Below, piece by piece: positions 43,641 to 54,912 of a stretch of 64,000 nucleotides of DNA (within the stretch, counting starts at the first letter, position 1; each line of letters begins with the position of its first letter). Origin of the DNA: Serratia sp. FDAARGOS_506 (GTDB taxonomy: Bacteria > Pseudomonadota > Gammaproteobacteria > Enterobacterales > Enterobacteriaceae); contig NZ_CP033831.1 of the NCBI RefSeq assembly GCF_003812745.1, forward strand, positions 4,754,793 through 4,818,792, written 5' to 3'. A program made the position numbers and the translations under genes. The notes beneath the pieces were generated by a model. The model was not told the origin of the DNA. It did no database searches and saw only the letters and a program-made list of their open reading frames with translations.

Positions 43641-44188
43641 TGATACTGCTCCAGTAGCGTCTCGATATCTTCAGGCTTCAGCTGACTGTGAGTGTCCTCG
43701 TCAATCATCATGGTCGGCCCTTTATCGCAGTTGCCCAGACAGCAGGTCGGCAACAGCGTGAAGCGGCCATCAAAGGTGGTTTGACCCGGCTTGATGTTCA
43801 GCTTCTTCTCGATAGCGGCCTGAATGCCCTGGTAACCGGTGATGTGACAAACGACGCTGTCACAATAACGGATCACGTGACGTCCTACTGGCTGACGGAA
43901 AATCTGGCTGTAGAACGTGGCCACGCCTTCTACGTCGCTGGCGGGGATACCCAGCACTTCCGCGATGGCGTAAATCGCACCGTCCGGAACCCAGCCGCGC
44001 TGCTTCTGCACAATTTTCAGTGCTTCGATGGAAGCGGCGCGCGGATCCTCGTAATGGTGCTTTTCGTGCTCGATCGCATCACGTTCTTCCGCGCTCAGTA
44101 CAAATGCATCAACGCCGCTCTGAGGAGCGGCTGCGTTGATGGGCTCGAGCGCATCATTGACTGCGTGATTGTCTTTTTGATCATGCAT
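43637..44188 (-). CDS. nuoE: NADH-quinone oxidoreductase subunit E
   Basis: Small subunit with the N1a 2Fe-2S cluster. It has 183 residues; ligands are in [12 protein letters not shown] and [13 protein letters not shown]. The N-terminus (about 18 residues, [19 protein letters not shown]) is longer than in E. coli and polar. It lies 2 bp after the nuoC stop. Confidence 0.97.
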   Translation of the reverse strand: MHDQKDNHAVNDALEPINAAAPQSGVDAFVLSAEERDAIEHEKHHYEDPRAASIEALKIVQKQRGWVPDGAIYAIAEVLGIPASDVEGVATFYSQIFRQPVGRHVIRYCDSVVCHITGYQGIQAAIEKKLNIKPGQTTFDGRFTLLPTCCLGNCDKGPTMMIDEDTHSQLKPEDIETLLEQYQ

Positions 44189-44190
44189 AG

Positions 44191-45987
44191 TTAGCGGTCC
44201 ACATCTGACATTACAAAATCGATACTACCCAGATAGACGATCAGGTCGGAAACCAGGCTGCCACGGATGACCGATGGGATCTGCTGCAGGTGCGCAAAGC
44301 TCGGCGTACGTACCCGAGTGCGGTAGCTCATGGTGCTGCCGTCGCTGGTCAGGTAGTAGCTGTTGATCCCTTTGGTGGCTTCAATCATCTGGAATGATTC
44401 GTTCGCTGGCATCACCGGGCCCCAGGAAACCTGCAGGAAGTGGGTGATCAGCGTTTCAATATGCTGCAGCGTGCGCTCTTTCGGCGGCGGCGTGGTCAGC
44501 GGGTGATCGGCCTTGAACGGGCCTTCCGGCATGTTGTTCAGGCACTGTTCGAGGATGCGCAGGCTCTGGCGCAGCTCTTCCACCTTCAGCATCACGCGGG
44601 TGTAGCAGTCGCTGGTGCCGTCGCCGACCGGCACTTCGAAGTCGAAGTTCTCGTAGCCGGAGTACGGACGCCATTTACGCACGTCGAACTCAACGCCGGT
44701 CGCGCGCAGGCCGGCGCCGGTCACGCCCCACTCCAGCGCTTCTTTGGCGTTGTAAGACGCTACGCCGATGGAACGGCCTTTCAGGATGCTGTTCTTCAGC
44801 GCCGCTTTCACGTAAGAGTCCAGACGCTTCGGCATCCAGTCGAGGAATTCACGCAGCAGGCGATCCCAGCCGCGCGGCAGATCGTGCGCGACGCCGCCGA
44901 TGCGGAACCAGGCCGGGTGCATACGGAAACCGGTGATCGCTTCCACCAGATCGTAGATTTTCTGACGGTCGGTAAAGGCGAAGAACACCGGGGTCATCGC
45001 GCCGACGTCCTGAATGAAGGTGGAGATGTACAGCAGGTGGCTGTTGATGCGGAACAGCTCGGACAGCATCACGCGGATGGTGTCGACGCGCTCAGGCACC
45101 TTGATGCCGGCCAGCTTCTCGACCGCCAGCACGTAAGGCATTTCGTTCACGCAGCCGCCGAGGTACTCGATACGGTCGGTGTACGGAATGTAGCTGTGCC
45201 AGGATTGACGCTCGCCCATCTTCTCGGCGCCGCGGTGGTGATAGCCGATATCCGGCACGCAGTCGACGATCTCTTCGCCGTCCAGCTGCAGAATGATGCG
45301 GAACGCACCGTGCGCGGACGGGTGGTTCGGGCCGAGGTTGAGGAACATGAAGTCTTCGTTCTCGGTGCCGCGCTTCATGCCCCAGTCTTCCGGCTTGAAG
45401 GTCAGCGCTTCCATCTCCAGATCTTCTTTCTGCTTGGTCAGCACGAAAGGATCGAATTCGGTGGCGCGCGCAGGGTAGTCCTTACGCAGCGGGTGCCCTT
45501 CCCAGGTCTGCGGCATCATGATGCGCGACAGGTGCGGGTGGCCGTCGAAGGTGATACCGAACATTTCCCAGGTTTCGCGCTCGTACCAGTTGGCGTTCGG
45601 GAACACCTTGGTCGCCGTCGGCACGTGCAGGTCTTTTTCAGACAGCGCTACCTTCAGCATGATGTCGCGGTTGCGTTCGATGGAAATCAGATGGTAGAAA
45701 ACGGAGAAATCCGCAGCGGGCAGGCCGTCGCGGTGGGTGCGAAGACGTTCGTCCACGCCATGCAGATCGAACAGCATGACATACGGCTTCGGCTGTTTTC
45801 TCAGGAACGTCATTACTTCCAGCAACTGGTCAGGTTTAACCCATACCACGGGCATGCCGGTACGGGTGGCCTGAACAGTAAAGGCTTCCGGCCCAAAACG
45901 GTTGCGCAGTTCGCCGATCACCGGGTCGTCAAGGTGATCTCGGGTCTGCCAGGCAGGCAAGGCGTCGTGCGTCGTCAAATCTGTCAT
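44191..45987 (-). CDS. nuoC: Fused NADH-quinone oxidoreductase subunits C and D
   Basis: NuoCD fusion typical of enterobacteria, with 598 residues. The NuoC part (about residues 1-190) contains [38 protein letters not shown]; the NuoD part holds the quinone-reducing site with [24 protein letters not shown], where the catalytic His and nearby Tyr lie, and [15 protein letters not shown]. Ninety-six base pairs separate it from nuoB, 2 bp from nuoE. The shorthand symbol nuoC is used for the fused gene. Confidence 0.98.
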   Translation of the reverse strand: MTDLTTHDALPAWQTRDHLDDPVIGELRNRFGPEAFTVQATRTGMPVVWVKPDQLLEVMTFLRKQPKPYVMLFDLHGVDERLRTHRDGLPAADFSVFYHLISIERNRDIMLKVALSEKDLHVPTATKVFPNANWYERETWEMFGITFDGHPHLSRIMMPQTWEGHPLRKDYPARATEFDPFVLTKQKEDLEMEALTFKPEDWGMKRGTENEDFMFLNLGPNHPSAHGAFRIILQLDGEEIVDCVPDIGYHHRGAEKMGERQSWHSYIPYTDRIEYLGGCVNEMPYVLAVEKLAGIKVPERVDTIRVMLSELFRINSHLLYISTFIQDVGAMTPVFFAFTDRQKIYDLVEAITGFRMHPAWFRIGGVAHDLPRGWDRLLREFLDWMPKRLDSYVKAALKNSILKGRSIGVASYNAKEALEWGVTGAGLRATGVEFDVRKWRPYSGYENFDFEVPVGDGTSDCYTRVMLKVEELRQSLRILEQCLNNMPEGPFKADHPLTTPPPKERTLQHIETLITHFLQVSWGPVMPANESFQMIEATKGINSYYLTSDGSTMSYRTRVRTPSFAHLQQIPSVIRGSLVSDLIVYLGSIDFVMSDVDR

Positions 45988-46083
45988 AATTTTTTTTCAC
46001 CACACTAAAGGGTTATTCGCCGCAAGTTTCACTTTTCGCTGTGTTCACCAATAGCGCACTAAGATGGACGTTAAATGAACGTC

Positions 46084-46758
46084 TTAAATCTCGTCAGGCG
46101 TCCGGAGGTTGGTCACCGCGATGCGCTCGCCGTGTTTACGCTCTCTTTCAGACTGCATATTGGCGCGGTAAACGCCCTGATCGCCGACAACCCACGACAG
46201 CGGGCGACGTTCTTTGCCGATGGATTCCTGCAGCAGCATCAGCGCTTGCATGTAGGCTTCCGGACGCGGCGGGCAGCCGGGAATGTACACGTCGACCGGC
46301 AGGAATTTGTCCACGCCCTGCACCACGGAATAGATGTCGTACATGCCGCCGGAGTTGGCGCAGGCGCCCATCGAGATCACCCACTTCGGTTCCAGCATCT
46401 GCTCGTACAGGCGTTGAATGACCGGGGCCATCTTGGTGAAACAGGTGCCGGCCACCACCATCAGGTCAGCCTGACGCGGGGAGGCGCGCAATACTTCCGC
46501 ACCGAAACGCGCCACGTCGTGAACGGCGGTAAACGACGTCACCATCTCCACGTAACAGCACGAAAGGCCGAAGTTATACGGCCAAATAGAGTTTTTACGC
46601 CCCCAGTTCACCATGTCATGCAGCGCATGTTCGAGTTTACCCATGTAAACCGTGCGGTGGACCTGTTGTTCCAGGGGATCGGCGACGATCTCCTGTTTTT
46701 GCAGGGGATAACGGTCGTTCTCACCGTTCGGGTCTATGCGGGTGAGCGTATAGTCCAT
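46084..46758 (-). CDS. nuoB: NADH-quinone oxidoreductase subunit B
   Basis: Carries the last cluster, N2, that reduces quinone. It has 224 residues. Cluster ligands lie in [23 protein letters not shown] and PGCPPRPEA. The N-terminus contains the membrane-adjacent amphipathic region. It is 15 bp after nuoA. Confidence 0.98.
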   Translation of the reverse strand: MDYTLTRIDPNGENDRYPLQKQEIVADPLEQQVHRTVYMGKLEHALHDMVNWGRKNSIWPYNFGLSCCYVEMVTSFTAVHDVARFGAEVLRASPRQADLMVVAGTCFTKMAPVIQRLYEQMLEPKWVISMGACANSGGMYDIYSVVQGVDKFLPVDVYIPGCPPRPEAYMQALMLLQESIGKERRPLSWVVGDQGVYRANMQSERERKHGERIAVTNLRTPDEI

Positions 46759-46773
46759 CTTAATGCCTCGCTG

Positions 46774-47211
46774 TTACTGCGGATGACTGTTGGTGTTAGT
46801 GATCGTGCTCGGTTTGCTGCGGCGTTGGGAACGCGCCGGAGTCCAATCCAACGCGCCGATGCGCACCAGATAAACCAGACCGGCCAATAGCACCAAAATG
46901 AAAATGGCGGCTTCGATAAAGCCTACCCAACCGCTCTCGCGAACCGAGACCGACCAGGCATACAGGTATAAGGCTTCAACGTCGAAAATAACGAAGAACA
47001 TGGCCACCAGGTAGAACTTGGCGGACAAGCGCATGCGCGCCGTGCCGACCGAGTCGATGCCTGATTCAAACGGGGTGTGTTTGGCGCGTGCCCGGGCTCT
47101 CCCGCCCAAGAAGAACGCACCCAGCAGCATTAAGCCGCAAAGCCCGATAGCCACGACGAGAAATACGGCGAGCGCCCAGTGATGAGCGATAACTTCAGTG
47201 GTTGTTGACAT
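46774..47211 (-). CDS. nuoA: NADH-quinone oxidoreductase subunit A
   Basis: Small membrane subunit with three helices and first gene of the operon. It has 145 residues. The conserved loop [43 protein letters not shown] that reaches the quinone site is plain. The 13-gene operon runs nuoA to nuoN on the minus strand. Confidence 0.97.
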   Translation of the reverse strand: MSTTTEVIAHHWALAVFLVVAIGLCGLMLLGAFFLGGRARARAKHTPFESGIDSVGTARMRLSAKFYLVAMFFVIFDVEALYLYAWSVSVRESGWVGFIEAAIFILVLLAGLVYLVRIGALDWTPARSQRRSKPSTITNTNSHPQ

Positions 47212-47919
47212 ACTCTATGCTTACTCATCAAAAGTGGCGTCGATCGCACTGCTCTTGTCACCGGCAGTTAGTGCGCCACATCGATTTAAGGGAAGGATAA
47301 ATAACCACACAAACAAACTGCTTTTACAGCGAGTTAGGCAGCGTTTTTCTGTGGGCTTTTTACTCCTTTCTATAACCTTTTGTCAACTTTGACAAAAGTA
47401 TCTACACACTAGTTTACATACGTATCATTTGATTAACATTTGATGCGCCAGGGACAGGCTAAATCGTGTCAGTTAATTTTTGTGTAGAAACAGATAGATA
47501 TAAACCAACGTGCACATTTCAGTTTTACTATACCATTGTCTCAGGAATTCCCTGTTCTTCCACTCACTACCTAGGGGTATTTTTTTGATCCAGGACACGT
47601 TTTCAGCATAAATCCTCAAAAAAAGTGTGGCCCTTTAACAATTTTCCTCAAATTAAGCCGCAAAAACGGCCGCTATAAGCTAACAAAATAACCCTGCTTT
47701 TACCATGCCTTTAACTCATTCAATCTTATTGCTCAAAAAACAAACTCAGCCTCTTAAATCCGGCCAAACGCTCTTTTCAGTAACGCTTAAAAGTTAATAA
47801 AACAGCCAACTCATAACAGAATTGCCATTAAATCCCTATAACAGTGAAATTCGCCAGAAAAAGGGCAAAAAAAACCTCCGCCGAAGCAGAGGTTTTTCAT
47901 CAGATATCACGCCGCAGCG
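47212..47919 (-). promoter_or_regulatory. nuo operon upstream region
   Basis: 708 bp with no gene of its own apart from the lrhA terminator at its far end. It is AT-rich. GTTAATTTTTGTG (47472-47484) resembles an ArcA half-box and TTGATTAACATTTGA (47430-47444) a degenerate FNR-like palindrome, both of which are plausible for nuo but weak by eye. The small frames inside look accidental. Confidence 0.6.
47870..47897 (-). terminator. Terminator of lrhA
   Basis: On the minus strand AAAACCTC-type and GAGGTTTT-type arms (47871-47896) form a stem followed by a run of eight T. It lies 24 bp beyond the lrhA stop. Confidence 0.85.
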
Positions 47920-48864
47920 TTACTCTTCTTCGTCCACCAGGCTGGCGCCATCTCGATCGCCCTGGAGTCCGGCTTCCGCGCCGTTGAAGCCATAACCGTC
48001 ATTGCCGCCCTGCATCGCGCTGAAGATGGCCATCGCCAGCTCGTTGCTGCACTGCGCGTTTTTGCACAGCGCATACTGGGTATCCGGCAGCGGCGGTAAA
48101 CCTTCCACCGCGCCAAGCACCCGCAGATCGGGGCTCATCATCTCGATCGGCCGCGCGGTCACGCCCAGTCCGGCCTTACAGGCCGCCCGCACCGCGGACA
48201 GCGTGGAGGCGACGTAGGCGATACGCCACGGGATACCGGCTTCGTCCAACTGTTTGATCGCCAACGCGCGGAACGGACTTGGCTCGTCCATCACCACCAA
48301 CGGGATCGGTTCGCCGGCCTGATAGTGGTAATCCGCAGCGCAGTACCACAGCGTCGGCGACGTGCGCAGCACGATGTGTGGATGTCCGGCCGGATCGGCC
48401 GTGGTCACCGCCAGATCGATCTCGCCCTCTTCCAGCAAATCGACCATCGTCGTGCTGCGCTTTACGCGCACGTCAATAGCCAGCTTCGGATAGATGGCCG
48501 TCACGCGGTTTAACAGGAAAGGCAGAATGGTATCAGCGGTATCGTCGGAAGCGCCGATGGTCAAAACACCTTTAATATTGTTGTACATCAGCGAGGTACA
48601 GGCTTCGTCGTTAAAGCGCAGGATCTTCCTGGCATAACCGAGAAGCTGAATACCATGCTCAGTCAGGAGTTTGTTACGCCCATGGCGGGCAAACAGTTCT
48701 TTGCCGACCAGTTGCTCTAATCGCTGCATTTGCTGGCTGACGGCTGATTGAGTACGGCATACGGCGACGGCCGCCGCCGCAAAGGTATTCAAATCAGCAA
48801 CCGCAACAAAGGTTCTTAGCAGATCGAGGTCGAGATTAAGTATCGGACGATTTGCAGTTGTCAT
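47920..48864 (-). CDS. lrhA: LrhA, LysR-type regulator of motility and virulence genes
   Basis: 314 residues, close to the 312 of E. coli. The HTH covers about residues 12-70 ([55 protein letters not shown]). LrhA (HexA or PecT in plant pathogens) represses flhDC and type 1 fimbriae and affects RpoS in E. coli. It sits next to nuo and alaA as in E. coli. The C-terminal tail [10 protein letters not shown] is acidic. A long upstream region (48865-49721) may hold an untranslated leader with RNA-level control, as known for E. coli lrhA. Confidence 0.94.
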   Translation of the reverse strand: MTTANRPILNLDLDLLRTFVAVADLNTFAAAAVAVCRTQSAVSQQMQRLEQLVGKELFARHGRNKLLTEHGIQLLGYARKILRFNDEACTSLMYNNIKGVLTIGASDDTADTILPFLLNRVTAIYPKLAIDVRVKRSTTMVDLLEEGEIDLAVTTADPAGHPHIVLRTSPTLWYCAADYHYQAGEPIPLVVMDEPSPFRALAIKQLDEAGIPWRIAYVASTLSAVRAACKAGLGVTARPIEMMSPDLRVLGAVEGLPPLPDTQYALCKNAQCSNELAMAIFSAMQGGNDGYGFNGAEAGLQGDRDGASLVDEEE

Positions 48865-49721
48865 AGTGTATTCTTCACTTTTTTAAATTCTAATTTACGA
48901 ACTACTACCCTGGTGTGTTTCTCAGACGCCGTTGAAAAAGGACGGAGCCTGTTATGACAGTACCCCACTCATAAGTGGAGGGCAAAAAAATTACTTATGA
49001 TTCGTTACCTCTATCGCTTTTTAAAATGCGATCTATCGATGATGCTTATAGAACGCGGGGGACTAAATACCGGTGAAAAGGGAAAAACCCTACCGAACCT
49101 GAGATTTTACTCATTCACACTGCCTAATTTCCACTCCATTCGTGCTACTGAGAACCCTTATCAAACGGCGTTCAGACTGCATTACAGCGCAAAAAAGATA
49201 AATAATTAACGGTACCGACTTCGTGTTACCGCACAATGAATTTAATAAATTCAATCAGTAAGATTTTCACTTTAAATAATAATCCTATAACCACATAAAC
49301 AATGCTTAAGACAAAATATAAAGTAAAGCTAATGTAAATATGTCATTTTTCTTAGTGTGGTGCGCCATCCGACAACCCGCTATCAGACTACTCCGGTATT
49401 ATCGTTCCTTTACAGTTTATTGAAGCCTATTCTCCCTTCCGGCTTATCAGTTCACTGCTGCCGGCCGCGGCCGCCGGCACGTCGCGTTTATTGAAGCATG
49501 ATTTTACAGAACAAAACCCTATTAAAATTATAGTTCATGAAATTATGAACCACAAAATAACTTTACCTTTGCTTATCATAACTAAAATCCCCCGTTACGA
49601 CATGCATTTGCACCAAAGGCGTGCAAAACCCTTCAAAAGCAACTACGCCAGGAGTACATTGGGCGGGTTGCGGCGTCCCACGGTAGGAGCGCCCCTATCC
49701 CAGCAAAAGGCTCAACTTTTT
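48865..49721. promoter_or_regulatory. lrhA-alaA divergent intergenic region
   Basis: 857 bp without a supported gene. It has long AT-rich stretches (49200-49350 and 49500-49600) and one GC-rich element, CGGCCGCGGCCG palindrome near 49463-49474. It probably holds both promoters and a long lrhA leader. A 70-codon frame at 48997-49209 has no ribosome site or recognisable family and is not called. Confidence 0.6.
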
Positions 49722-50936
49722 ATGTCCCCCATTGAGAAATCCAGCAAACTGGACAACGTCTGCTATGACATTCGCGGCCCGGTGCTTAAAGAAGCTAAAC
49801 GTCTTGAAGAAGAAGGCAACAAAGTCCTGAAACTGAACATCGGCAACCCTGCCCCGTTCGGTTTCGACGCCCCGGACGAAATCCTGGTCGACGTGATCCG
49901 CAATCTGCCCACGGCGCAAGGCTACTCCGATTCCAAAGGCCTCTTCTCGGCGCGTAAAGCGATCATGCAGCACTATCAGGCGCGCAATATGCGTGACGTG
50001 ACCGTTGAGGATATCTACATTGGTAACGGCGTCTCGGAGCTGATCGTTCAATCCATGCAGGCGCTGCTCAACAGCGGCGACGAAATGCTGGTACCGGCGC
50101 CGGACTACCCGCTGTGGACGGCCGCGGTATCGCTGTCCGGCGGCAAGGCCGTGCACTACCTGTGCGATGAGCAGGCCGGCTGGTTCCCGGATCTGGACGA
50201 CATCATCAGCAAGATCACCCCGCGCACCCGCGGCATCGTTATCATCAACCCGAACAACCCGACCGGCGCGGTTTACAGCAAAGCGCTGCTGGAACAGATC
50301 GTCGAGATCGCCCGTCAGCACAACCTGATCATCTTCGCCGACGAGATCTACGACAAGATCCTGTATGACGAAGCCGAGCACCATTCGATCGCCGCGCTGG
50401 CGCCGGATCTGCTGACCGTGACCTTCAACGGCCTGTCGAAAACCTACCGCGTGGCGGGCTTCCGCCAGGGCTGGATGGTGCTGAACGGGCCGAAGAAGCA
50501 CGCCAAAGGCTATATCGAAGGGCTGGAGATGCTGGCTTCGATGCGCCTGTGCGCCAACGTGCCGATGCAACACGCCATTCAAACCGCGCTGGGCGGTTAT
50601 CAGAGCATCAGCGAATTCATTCAGCCCGGCGGCCGCCTGTACGAACAGCGCAATCGCACCTGGGAACTGCTCAACGACATTCCGGGCGTCTCTTGCGTGA
50701 AGCCGCAGGGGGCGCTGTACATGTTCCCGCGCATCGACGCCAAACGTTTCAATATCCATGACGACCAGAAACTGGTACTGGATCTGCTGCTGCAGGAAAA
50801 AGTGCTGCTGGTGCAGGGCACCGCGTTCAACTGGCCTTACCCGGATCACGTGCGCATCGTCACCCTGCCGCGCGTAGATGAACTGGAAATGGCGGTCGGC
50901 AAGCTGGGCCGTTTCCTGGAAGGTTACCACCAGTAA
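49722..50936 (+). CDS. alaA: Alanine transaminase AlaA
   Basis: PLP-dependent aminotransferase making alanine from pyruvate and glutamate. It has 404 residues. Substrate and cofactor motifs are [23 protein letters not shown] (cofactor Asp and Tyr) and [18 protein letters not shown], where the Lys binds PLP. The frame extends upstream to 49491, but the ATG at 49722 gives the conserved [10 protein letters not shown] start. It ends at a strong hairpin. Confidence 0.97.
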   Translation: MSPIEKSSKLDNVCYDIRGPVLKEAKRLEEEGNKVLKLNIGNPAPFGFDAPDEILVDVIRNLPTAQGYSDSKGLFSARKAIMQHYQARNMRDVTVEDIYIGNGVSELIVQSMQALLNSGDEMLVPAPDYPLWTAAVSLSGGKAVHYLCDEQAGWFPDLDDIISKITPRTRGIVIINPNNPTGAVYSKALLEQIVEIARQHNLIIFADEIYDKILYDEAEHHSIAALAPDLLTVTFNGLSKTYRVAGFRQGWMVLNGPKKHAKGYIEGLEMLASMRLCANVPMQHAIQTALGGYQSISEFIQPGGRLYEQRNRTWELLNDIPGVSCVKPQGALYMFPRIDAKRFNIHDDQKLVLDLLLQEKVLLVQGTAFNWPYPDHVRIVTLPRVDELEMAVGKLGRFLEGYHQ

Positions 50937-50943
50937 TCGCCCG

Positions 50944-50969
50944 GGGCGCAGCGCCTTGCTGCGCCCTTC
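50944..50969 (+). terminator. Terminator of alaA
   Basis: GGGCGCAGC (50944-50952) pairs with GCTGCGCCC (50958-50966), 5-nt loop, followed by TTCTATC. Confidence 0.7.
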
Positions 50970-51043
50970 TATCACAGCCCGGTTGCAAAATTCGCCGTCA
51001 CTGCTTCACAATGGGGCCCTCACTTGCCGTTAAAGAGAGCACC

Positions 51044-51643
51044 ATGAGCCAGAGCCATTTCTTCGCCCATCTGTCCCGCCTGAAACTGATCAACCGCTGG
51101 CCACTGATGCGCAACGTGCGTACCGAGAACGTCTCCGAACACAGTTTGCAGGTGGCCTTTGTCGCCCACGCGTTAGCGGTGATCAAGAACCGCAAATTCA
51201 ACGGCAACCTCAACGCTGACCGCGTTGCGCTGCTGGCGATGTACCACGACGCCAGCGAAGTGATCACCGGCGACATGCCGACGCCGATCAAGTACTACAA
51301 TCCGCAGATCGCCCATGAATACAAGAAGATCGAAAAGATCGCCCAGCAAAAACTGCTGGACATGATCCCCGCGGAGCTGCGCAACGATTTCCGCACCATT
51401 CTCGATGAGCACTACTACAGCGAAGATGAAAAGCAGGTGGTGAAGCAGGCGGACGCGCTGTGCGCCTACCTGAAATGCCTGGAGGAACTCTCTGCCGGCA
51501 ACAACGAATTCACCCTGGCCAAGGCGCGGCTGGATAAAACTCTGGAACAGCGCCGCAGCCCGGAAATGGACTACTTCATGGACGTGTTCATTCCCAGCTT
51601 CAGCCTGTCATTGGACGAAATCAGCCTCGACAGTTCGCTGTAA
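51044..51643 (+). CDS. yfbR: 5'-deoxynucleotidase YfbR
   Basis: HD-domain phosphohydrolase that removes phosphate from deoxynucleoside 5'-monophosphates. It has 199 residues, identical in length to E. coli YfbR. The HD motif metal ligands appear as [15 protein letters not shown] and [15 protein letters not shown]. The ATG at 51044 has AAAGAGAG upstream; an upstream in-frame start at 51011 has none. Confidence 0.96.
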   Translation: MSQSHFFAHLSRLKLINRWPLMRNVRTENVSEHSLQVAFVAHALAVIKNRKFNGNLNADRVALLAMYHDASEVITGDMPTPIKYYNPQIAHEYKKIEKIAQQKLLDMIPAELRNDFRTILDEHYYSEDEKQVVKQADALCAYLKCLEELSAGNNEFTLAKARLDKTLEQRRSPEMDYFMDVFIPSFSLSLDEISLDSSL

Positions 51644-51649
51644 TCCCGC

Positions 51650-51670
51650 CGGCGCAGCCGCGCTGCGCCG
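51650..51670. terminator. Hairpin between yfbR and yfbS
   Basis: CGGCGCAGC (51650-51658) pairs with GCTGCGCCG (51662-51670), abutting the yfbS stop. The T run is weak on both strands, so termination is likely but not certain. Confidence 0.5.
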
Positions 51671-53503
51671 TTAAAAGCCGTAGAGCCACGGCACCACAAT
51701 CACGCTGACCGCCATCACCAACAGGGTGAACGGCACGCCGAGACGCACGAAATCGCCGAACTTGTAATTGCCCGGCCCCAGCACCAGCGTGTTGACCGGT
51801 GAAGAGACCGGCGTCATAAAGGCGGCGGACGCGGCGATGGCGATAATCATCGCGAACGGGTATGGCGAGACGCCCATTTCGCGCGCGGCGGCGATGGCGA
51901 TCGGCGCCATCAGCACCGCCGTCGCGGTGTTGGAAATAAACAGCCCGATGGTGGCGCACAAGACGAACAGGCACAGCAGCATCACGCGCGGCCCCGCGCC
52001 GCCGGCGACGTCCATCAGCCCCCTGACGATCAGATCCACCCCGCCGGTCTTTTGCAGCGCCTGCGCGAACGGCATCATCCCGACGATCAAAATGATGCTC
52101 GGCCAATGGATCGATTTATAGGCGCTCTCCATGTCGATACAGCGGAACTTGCCCATCAGCAGGCAGGCGATCAGCGCTGCGATCGGGTTGGGAATTTCGT
52201 CGGTCAGCATCATCGCCACCATCAACGCCAGACAAAACAGCGCGTGCGGCGCCTGTGTGATCGCCGGCGCCACTTCGTCCACTTCGGCCGGCAAGTTGAG
52301 CACGATAAAATCGTGGGTTTTGGCCTGCAACTGACGGATCGCCTTCCAGTCGCCGATCACCAGCAAAATGTCACCCAGCTCCAGCGATTCGTCCACCAGC
52401 TTGCCGCCCAGCGTCTCGCCGTGGCGGCGGATGCCCACCACGTTCAGATCGTAGCGGCTGCGGAACGCCGCTTCGCGCAGGCTTTTGCCCAGCAGCGCCG
52501 AGTCCGGGATCAGCGACACCTCCGCCATGCCGACGTTGCGTGACTGTTCAGAGAAGTAATCGCCGCGCAGCACCATCGGTTCCAGCCGCTGCTCGCCGCA
52601 GAATTCGCGCAGGTCGACCTGACTGTCCGACATGTCGATCAAGAGGACGTCGCCCTCGCGCAGCTCGGTGCTGCCGGAGGCACTGACCATCACCCTCCGG
52701 AAGCGTTTCCAGCGCTCGATGCCCACCACGTTGGCGCCATAGCGCGCACGCAAGTGCAGTTCATCCAGCGAACGTCCGATCAGCGGCGAAGCGCTGCGGA
52801 CAGCCAGCCGCCGCGCGCGGCCGGTCAGCTTGTAGTCGCGGATCAAATCGCGGAAGGTACGGCGCTGCCAGCCATCGCCGGCGTTGCCCGTTTCACCGCT
52901 GCCCAGCCAACGGCGGGCGATCAGCATGTAACCGACGCCCAGCGCCAGTACCGCCAGGCCAATGGGCGTCACGCTGAAGAAACCGAAACCATGGATGCCT
53001 TCGCGCACCAGTTCGCTGTTGACCACCATGTTGGGCGGCGTGGCCACCAGCGTCATCATGCCACTGATAAGCCCGGCGAAGCTGAGCGGCATCATCAGCC
53101 GCCCCGGCGCGATCTTCATTCTGGCCGTCACGCTGAGCACCACCGGGATAAAGATCGCCACCACGCCGGTCGAGCTCATAAACGCACCCAGCCCGGCGAC
53201 CGTCACCATCAGCAGCATCAACATTTTGGTTTCACTGCTGCCGGCCACTTTCACCAGCCAATCGCCGACTTGATAGGCCACACCGGTGCGCACCAACCCT
53301 TCGCCGATCACGAACAGCGCCGCGATCAAAATCACGTTGGGATCGCTGAAACCGACCGTCGCCTCCTGCAGGCTGAGCGTGCCGCTCAGCACGAAGGCGA
53401 TGATCACCAACAGCGCCACCACATCCATGCGCAGCTTGTTGGTGGTAAACAGCACGATGGCAATCAGCAGTAAACTCAGCACCCACAGTAATTCGCTGTT
53501 CAA
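51671..53503 (-). CDS. yfbS: YfbS, SLC13/DASS-type transporter with TrkA-C domains
   Basis: Inner-membrane protein with two groups of hydrophobic segments and two soluble RCK/TrkA-C-like domains in the middle (residues about 205-370; [25 protein letters not shown] and [27 protein letters not shown]). TM blocks include [16 protein letters not shown] and [12 protein letters not shown]. With a TTG start at 53503, preceded by GAGG, the protein has 610 residues, the E. coli length; the frame can extend to another TTG at 53521. Substrate unknown. Confidence 0.88.
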   Translation of the reverse strand: MNSELLWVLSLLLIAIVLFTTNKLRMDVVALLVIIAFVLSGTLSLQEATVGFSDPNVILIAALFVIGEGLVRTGVAYQVGDWLVKVAGSSETKMLMLLMVTVAGLGAFMSSTGVVAIFIPVVLSVTARMKIAPGRLMMPLSFAGLISGMMTLVATPPNMVVNSELVREGIHGFGFFSVTPIGLAVLALGVGYMLIARRWLGSGETGNAGDGWQRRTFRDLIRDYKLTGRARRLAVRSASPLIGRSLDELHLRARYGANVVGIERWKRFRRVMVSASGSTELREGDVLLIDMSDSQVDLREFCGEQRLEPMVLRGDYFSEQSRNVGMAEVSLIPDSALLGKSLREAAFRSRYDLNVVGIRRHGETLGGKLVDESLELGDILLVIGDWKAIRQLQAKTHDFIVLNLPAEVDEVAPAITQAPHALFCLALMVAMMLTDEIPNPIAALIACLLMGKFRCIDMESAYKSIHWPSIILIVGMMPFAQALQKTGGVDLIVRGLMDVAGGAGPRVMLLCLFVLCATIGLFISNTATAVLMAPIAIAAAREMGVSPYPFAMIIAIAASAAFMTPVSSPVNTLVLGPGNYKFGDFVRLGVPFTLLVMAVSVIVVPWLYGF

Positions 53504-53546
53504 AACGGCCTCATCCGGCAAATGTCCAAAGGCCTAAAAAATAGCA

Positions 53547-53571
53547 TAAAAAAACCCCGCCGAGGCGGGGT
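53547..53571 (-). terminator. Terminator of yfbU-yfbT
   Basis: ACCCCGCC GA GGCGGGGT (53554-53571) followed on the minus strand by a run of seven T. Confidence 0.85.
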
Positions 53572-53600
53572 CTAATCAATTAGGGTGAAGATAGTGCCGC

Positions 53601-54257
53601 TCAGGCCAGCCGGCGAACGATCGCGCCCTGCACCGTTTTATCGACGACAATCTGCGCCAACGAATCCAGCCGCAGGTCGACCTGCTCTAGCTTCGGCGCA
53701 TCCGCCGGCGCGTTGACCGCGATCACCTGGCAGCCCGCCGCCAGACCGGCGAGAATGCCGGCCGGCGCGTCTTCGACTACCACGCACTCGTGCGGCGCCA
53801 GCCCCAGACGCTCGGCGCCCAGCAGATAGGCATCGGGCTGTGGCTTACCGTGTTTAACCTGCTCGGCGGTAATGAACACCTCCGGCAATGGCAAACCGCC
53901 GGCCTGGCGGCGAGCGCCGGCCACCGGCACCGAACCGGAGGTGACGATCGCCCAAGGGATACCGAGTGCGTTCAGGCGCTCCAGCAGCGCAATCGCACCC
54001 GGCAATGCGCGAACGCCATCGGTATCCTGCGCTTCCACCTGCTCCAGCAGTTGGAACTCGCGCTGAATTTCCGCTTCGCTTTCGCCCGGCATAAAGTGGC
54101 GCAGAGAAGTAATGGCCTGTTTACCGTGAATGAAGTCCAGCACCGCTTGCGGGTTGACGCCGCGGCGCTCGGCCCAGTGCGTCCAGGCGCGCTCTACCGC
54201 CGGCAACGAATCCACCAGGGTGCCATCAAGATCGAACAGAAAACCCTTACACTCCAC
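53601..54257 (-). CDS. yfbT: HAD-like sugar phosphatase YfbT
   Basis: Haloacid dehalogenase-superfamily phosphatase acting on sugar phosphates; 218 residues. HAD motif I is FLFDLDGTLVDSLPA, motif II AIVTSGS, motif III the Lys in VKHGKPQPDAY, motif IV VVVEDAPAGILAGL. The track start at 54278 is a TTG overlapping yfbU; the GTG at 54257 has AAGAGG 6 nt upstream and gives the E. coli-like length, so it is chosen. Follows yfbU in one transcript. Confidence 0.9.
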   Translation of the reverse strand: MECKGFLFDLDGTLVDSLPAVERAWTHWAERRGVNPQAVLDFIHGKQAITSLRHFMPGESEAEIQREFQLLEQVEAQDTDGVRALPGAIALLERLNALGIPWAIVTSGSVPVAGARRQAGGLPLPEVFITAEQVKHGKPQPDAYLLGAERLGLAPHECVVVEDAPAGILAGLAAGCQVIAVNAPADAPKLEQVDLRLDSLAQIVVDKTVQGAIVRRLA

Positions 54258-54274
54258 AGAAAACCTCTTCTTAA

Positions 54275-54769
54275 TCAAGCATTGATGATTTGCGCTATCT
54301 CAACGGCGCTCAAGTGATACTGGCGCGGACAAGCCAGCCAGATCGCCAGCATACGCTGGTATTTCTCCCACATTTTGGTCTGGGCGTTGAAACCGTGGCT
54401 GCCGGAATCGAAGTGAGTATAACGCCCCTCGGTGCTGACCAGGAAACGCACGTAGCTCAGGTAGCGGGCCTCGGTGGCGGCGTCGAAGCCGAGAAACGCC
54501 AGGCGGCGCTCGTCCAGATCCTGCTTCTCTTTCAGGTTGCCCCAGGAAACCTGCAGCGCATGATGCATCTCCATCACGCTGATGATGGTGCGGCACACCT
54601 CTTCGCTCAGTTCGCCAAAGTCGCGATCCAGCTCGCGCATTTGCAACCCGAAGCCGCGTTCGACGATGGTCTGCAACCGACGATAACGATCGCTGTTGCC
54701 CGGATCGAGCAGGGTCATCATCTTGTACTGGTTCGACAGGATCAGCCGCTGGGCATTGGTCATTTCCAT
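54275..54769 (-). CDS. yfbU: YfbU family protein
   Basis: 164 residues, exactly the E. coli size; the ATG at 54769 has GAGGA upstream, and the frame extending to 54817 is not used. The whole length matches recalled YfbU ([51 protein letters not shown]). Function is unknown; overexpression is toxic in E. coli by report. Overlaps the upstream in-frame extension of yfbT. Confidence 0.93.
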   Translation of the reverse strand: MEMTNAQRLILSNQYKMMTLLDPGNSDRYRRLQTIVERGFGLQMRELDRDFGELSEEVCRTIISVMEMHHALQVSWGNLKEKQDLDERRLAFLGFDAATEARYLSYVRFLVSTEGRYTHFDSGSHGFNAQTKMWEKYQRMLAIWLACPRQYHLSAVEIAQIINA

Positions 54770-54881
54770 CAGGATTTCCTCATTTCTGTGTGATGGCGGG
54801 AGCATCGCACAGCGCAAGAACGCAGGAAATCACAACTCGACCGTTCTTTGATTTAAACCGGGGTTATTGACGCTTAGACGA

Positions 54882-54909
54882 AAAAGGCCGCATCAACGCG
54901 GCCTTTTTT
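54882..54909. terminator. Terminator between yfbV and yfbU
   Basis: AAAAGGCCGC (54882 on) pairs with GCGGCCTTTT, 6-nt loop ATCAAC, with A and T runs on both sides. It ends yfbV on the minus strand. Confidence 0.85.
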
Positions 54910-54912
54910 CAG

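Noticed and set aside
44440..46008. 522-codon plus-strand frame opposite nuoCD
   Set aside because: Antisense shadow of a highly expressed conserved gene; composition biased to H, Q, R, V without any family signal.
47198..47392. 64-codon frame opposite the nuoA start
   Set aside because: Overlaps the start of nuoA on the other strand, no ribosome site or homology recognised.
47430..47484. FNR- and ArcA-like motifs before nuoA
   Set aside because: Matches are degenerate; not listed as sites because single-strand inspection cannot separate them from chance in AT-rich DNA.
48997..49209. 70-codon frame between lrhA and alaA
   Set aside because: No clear ribosome binding site, no recognised family, low-complexity composition, and it lies inside a long AT-rich divergent intergenic region.
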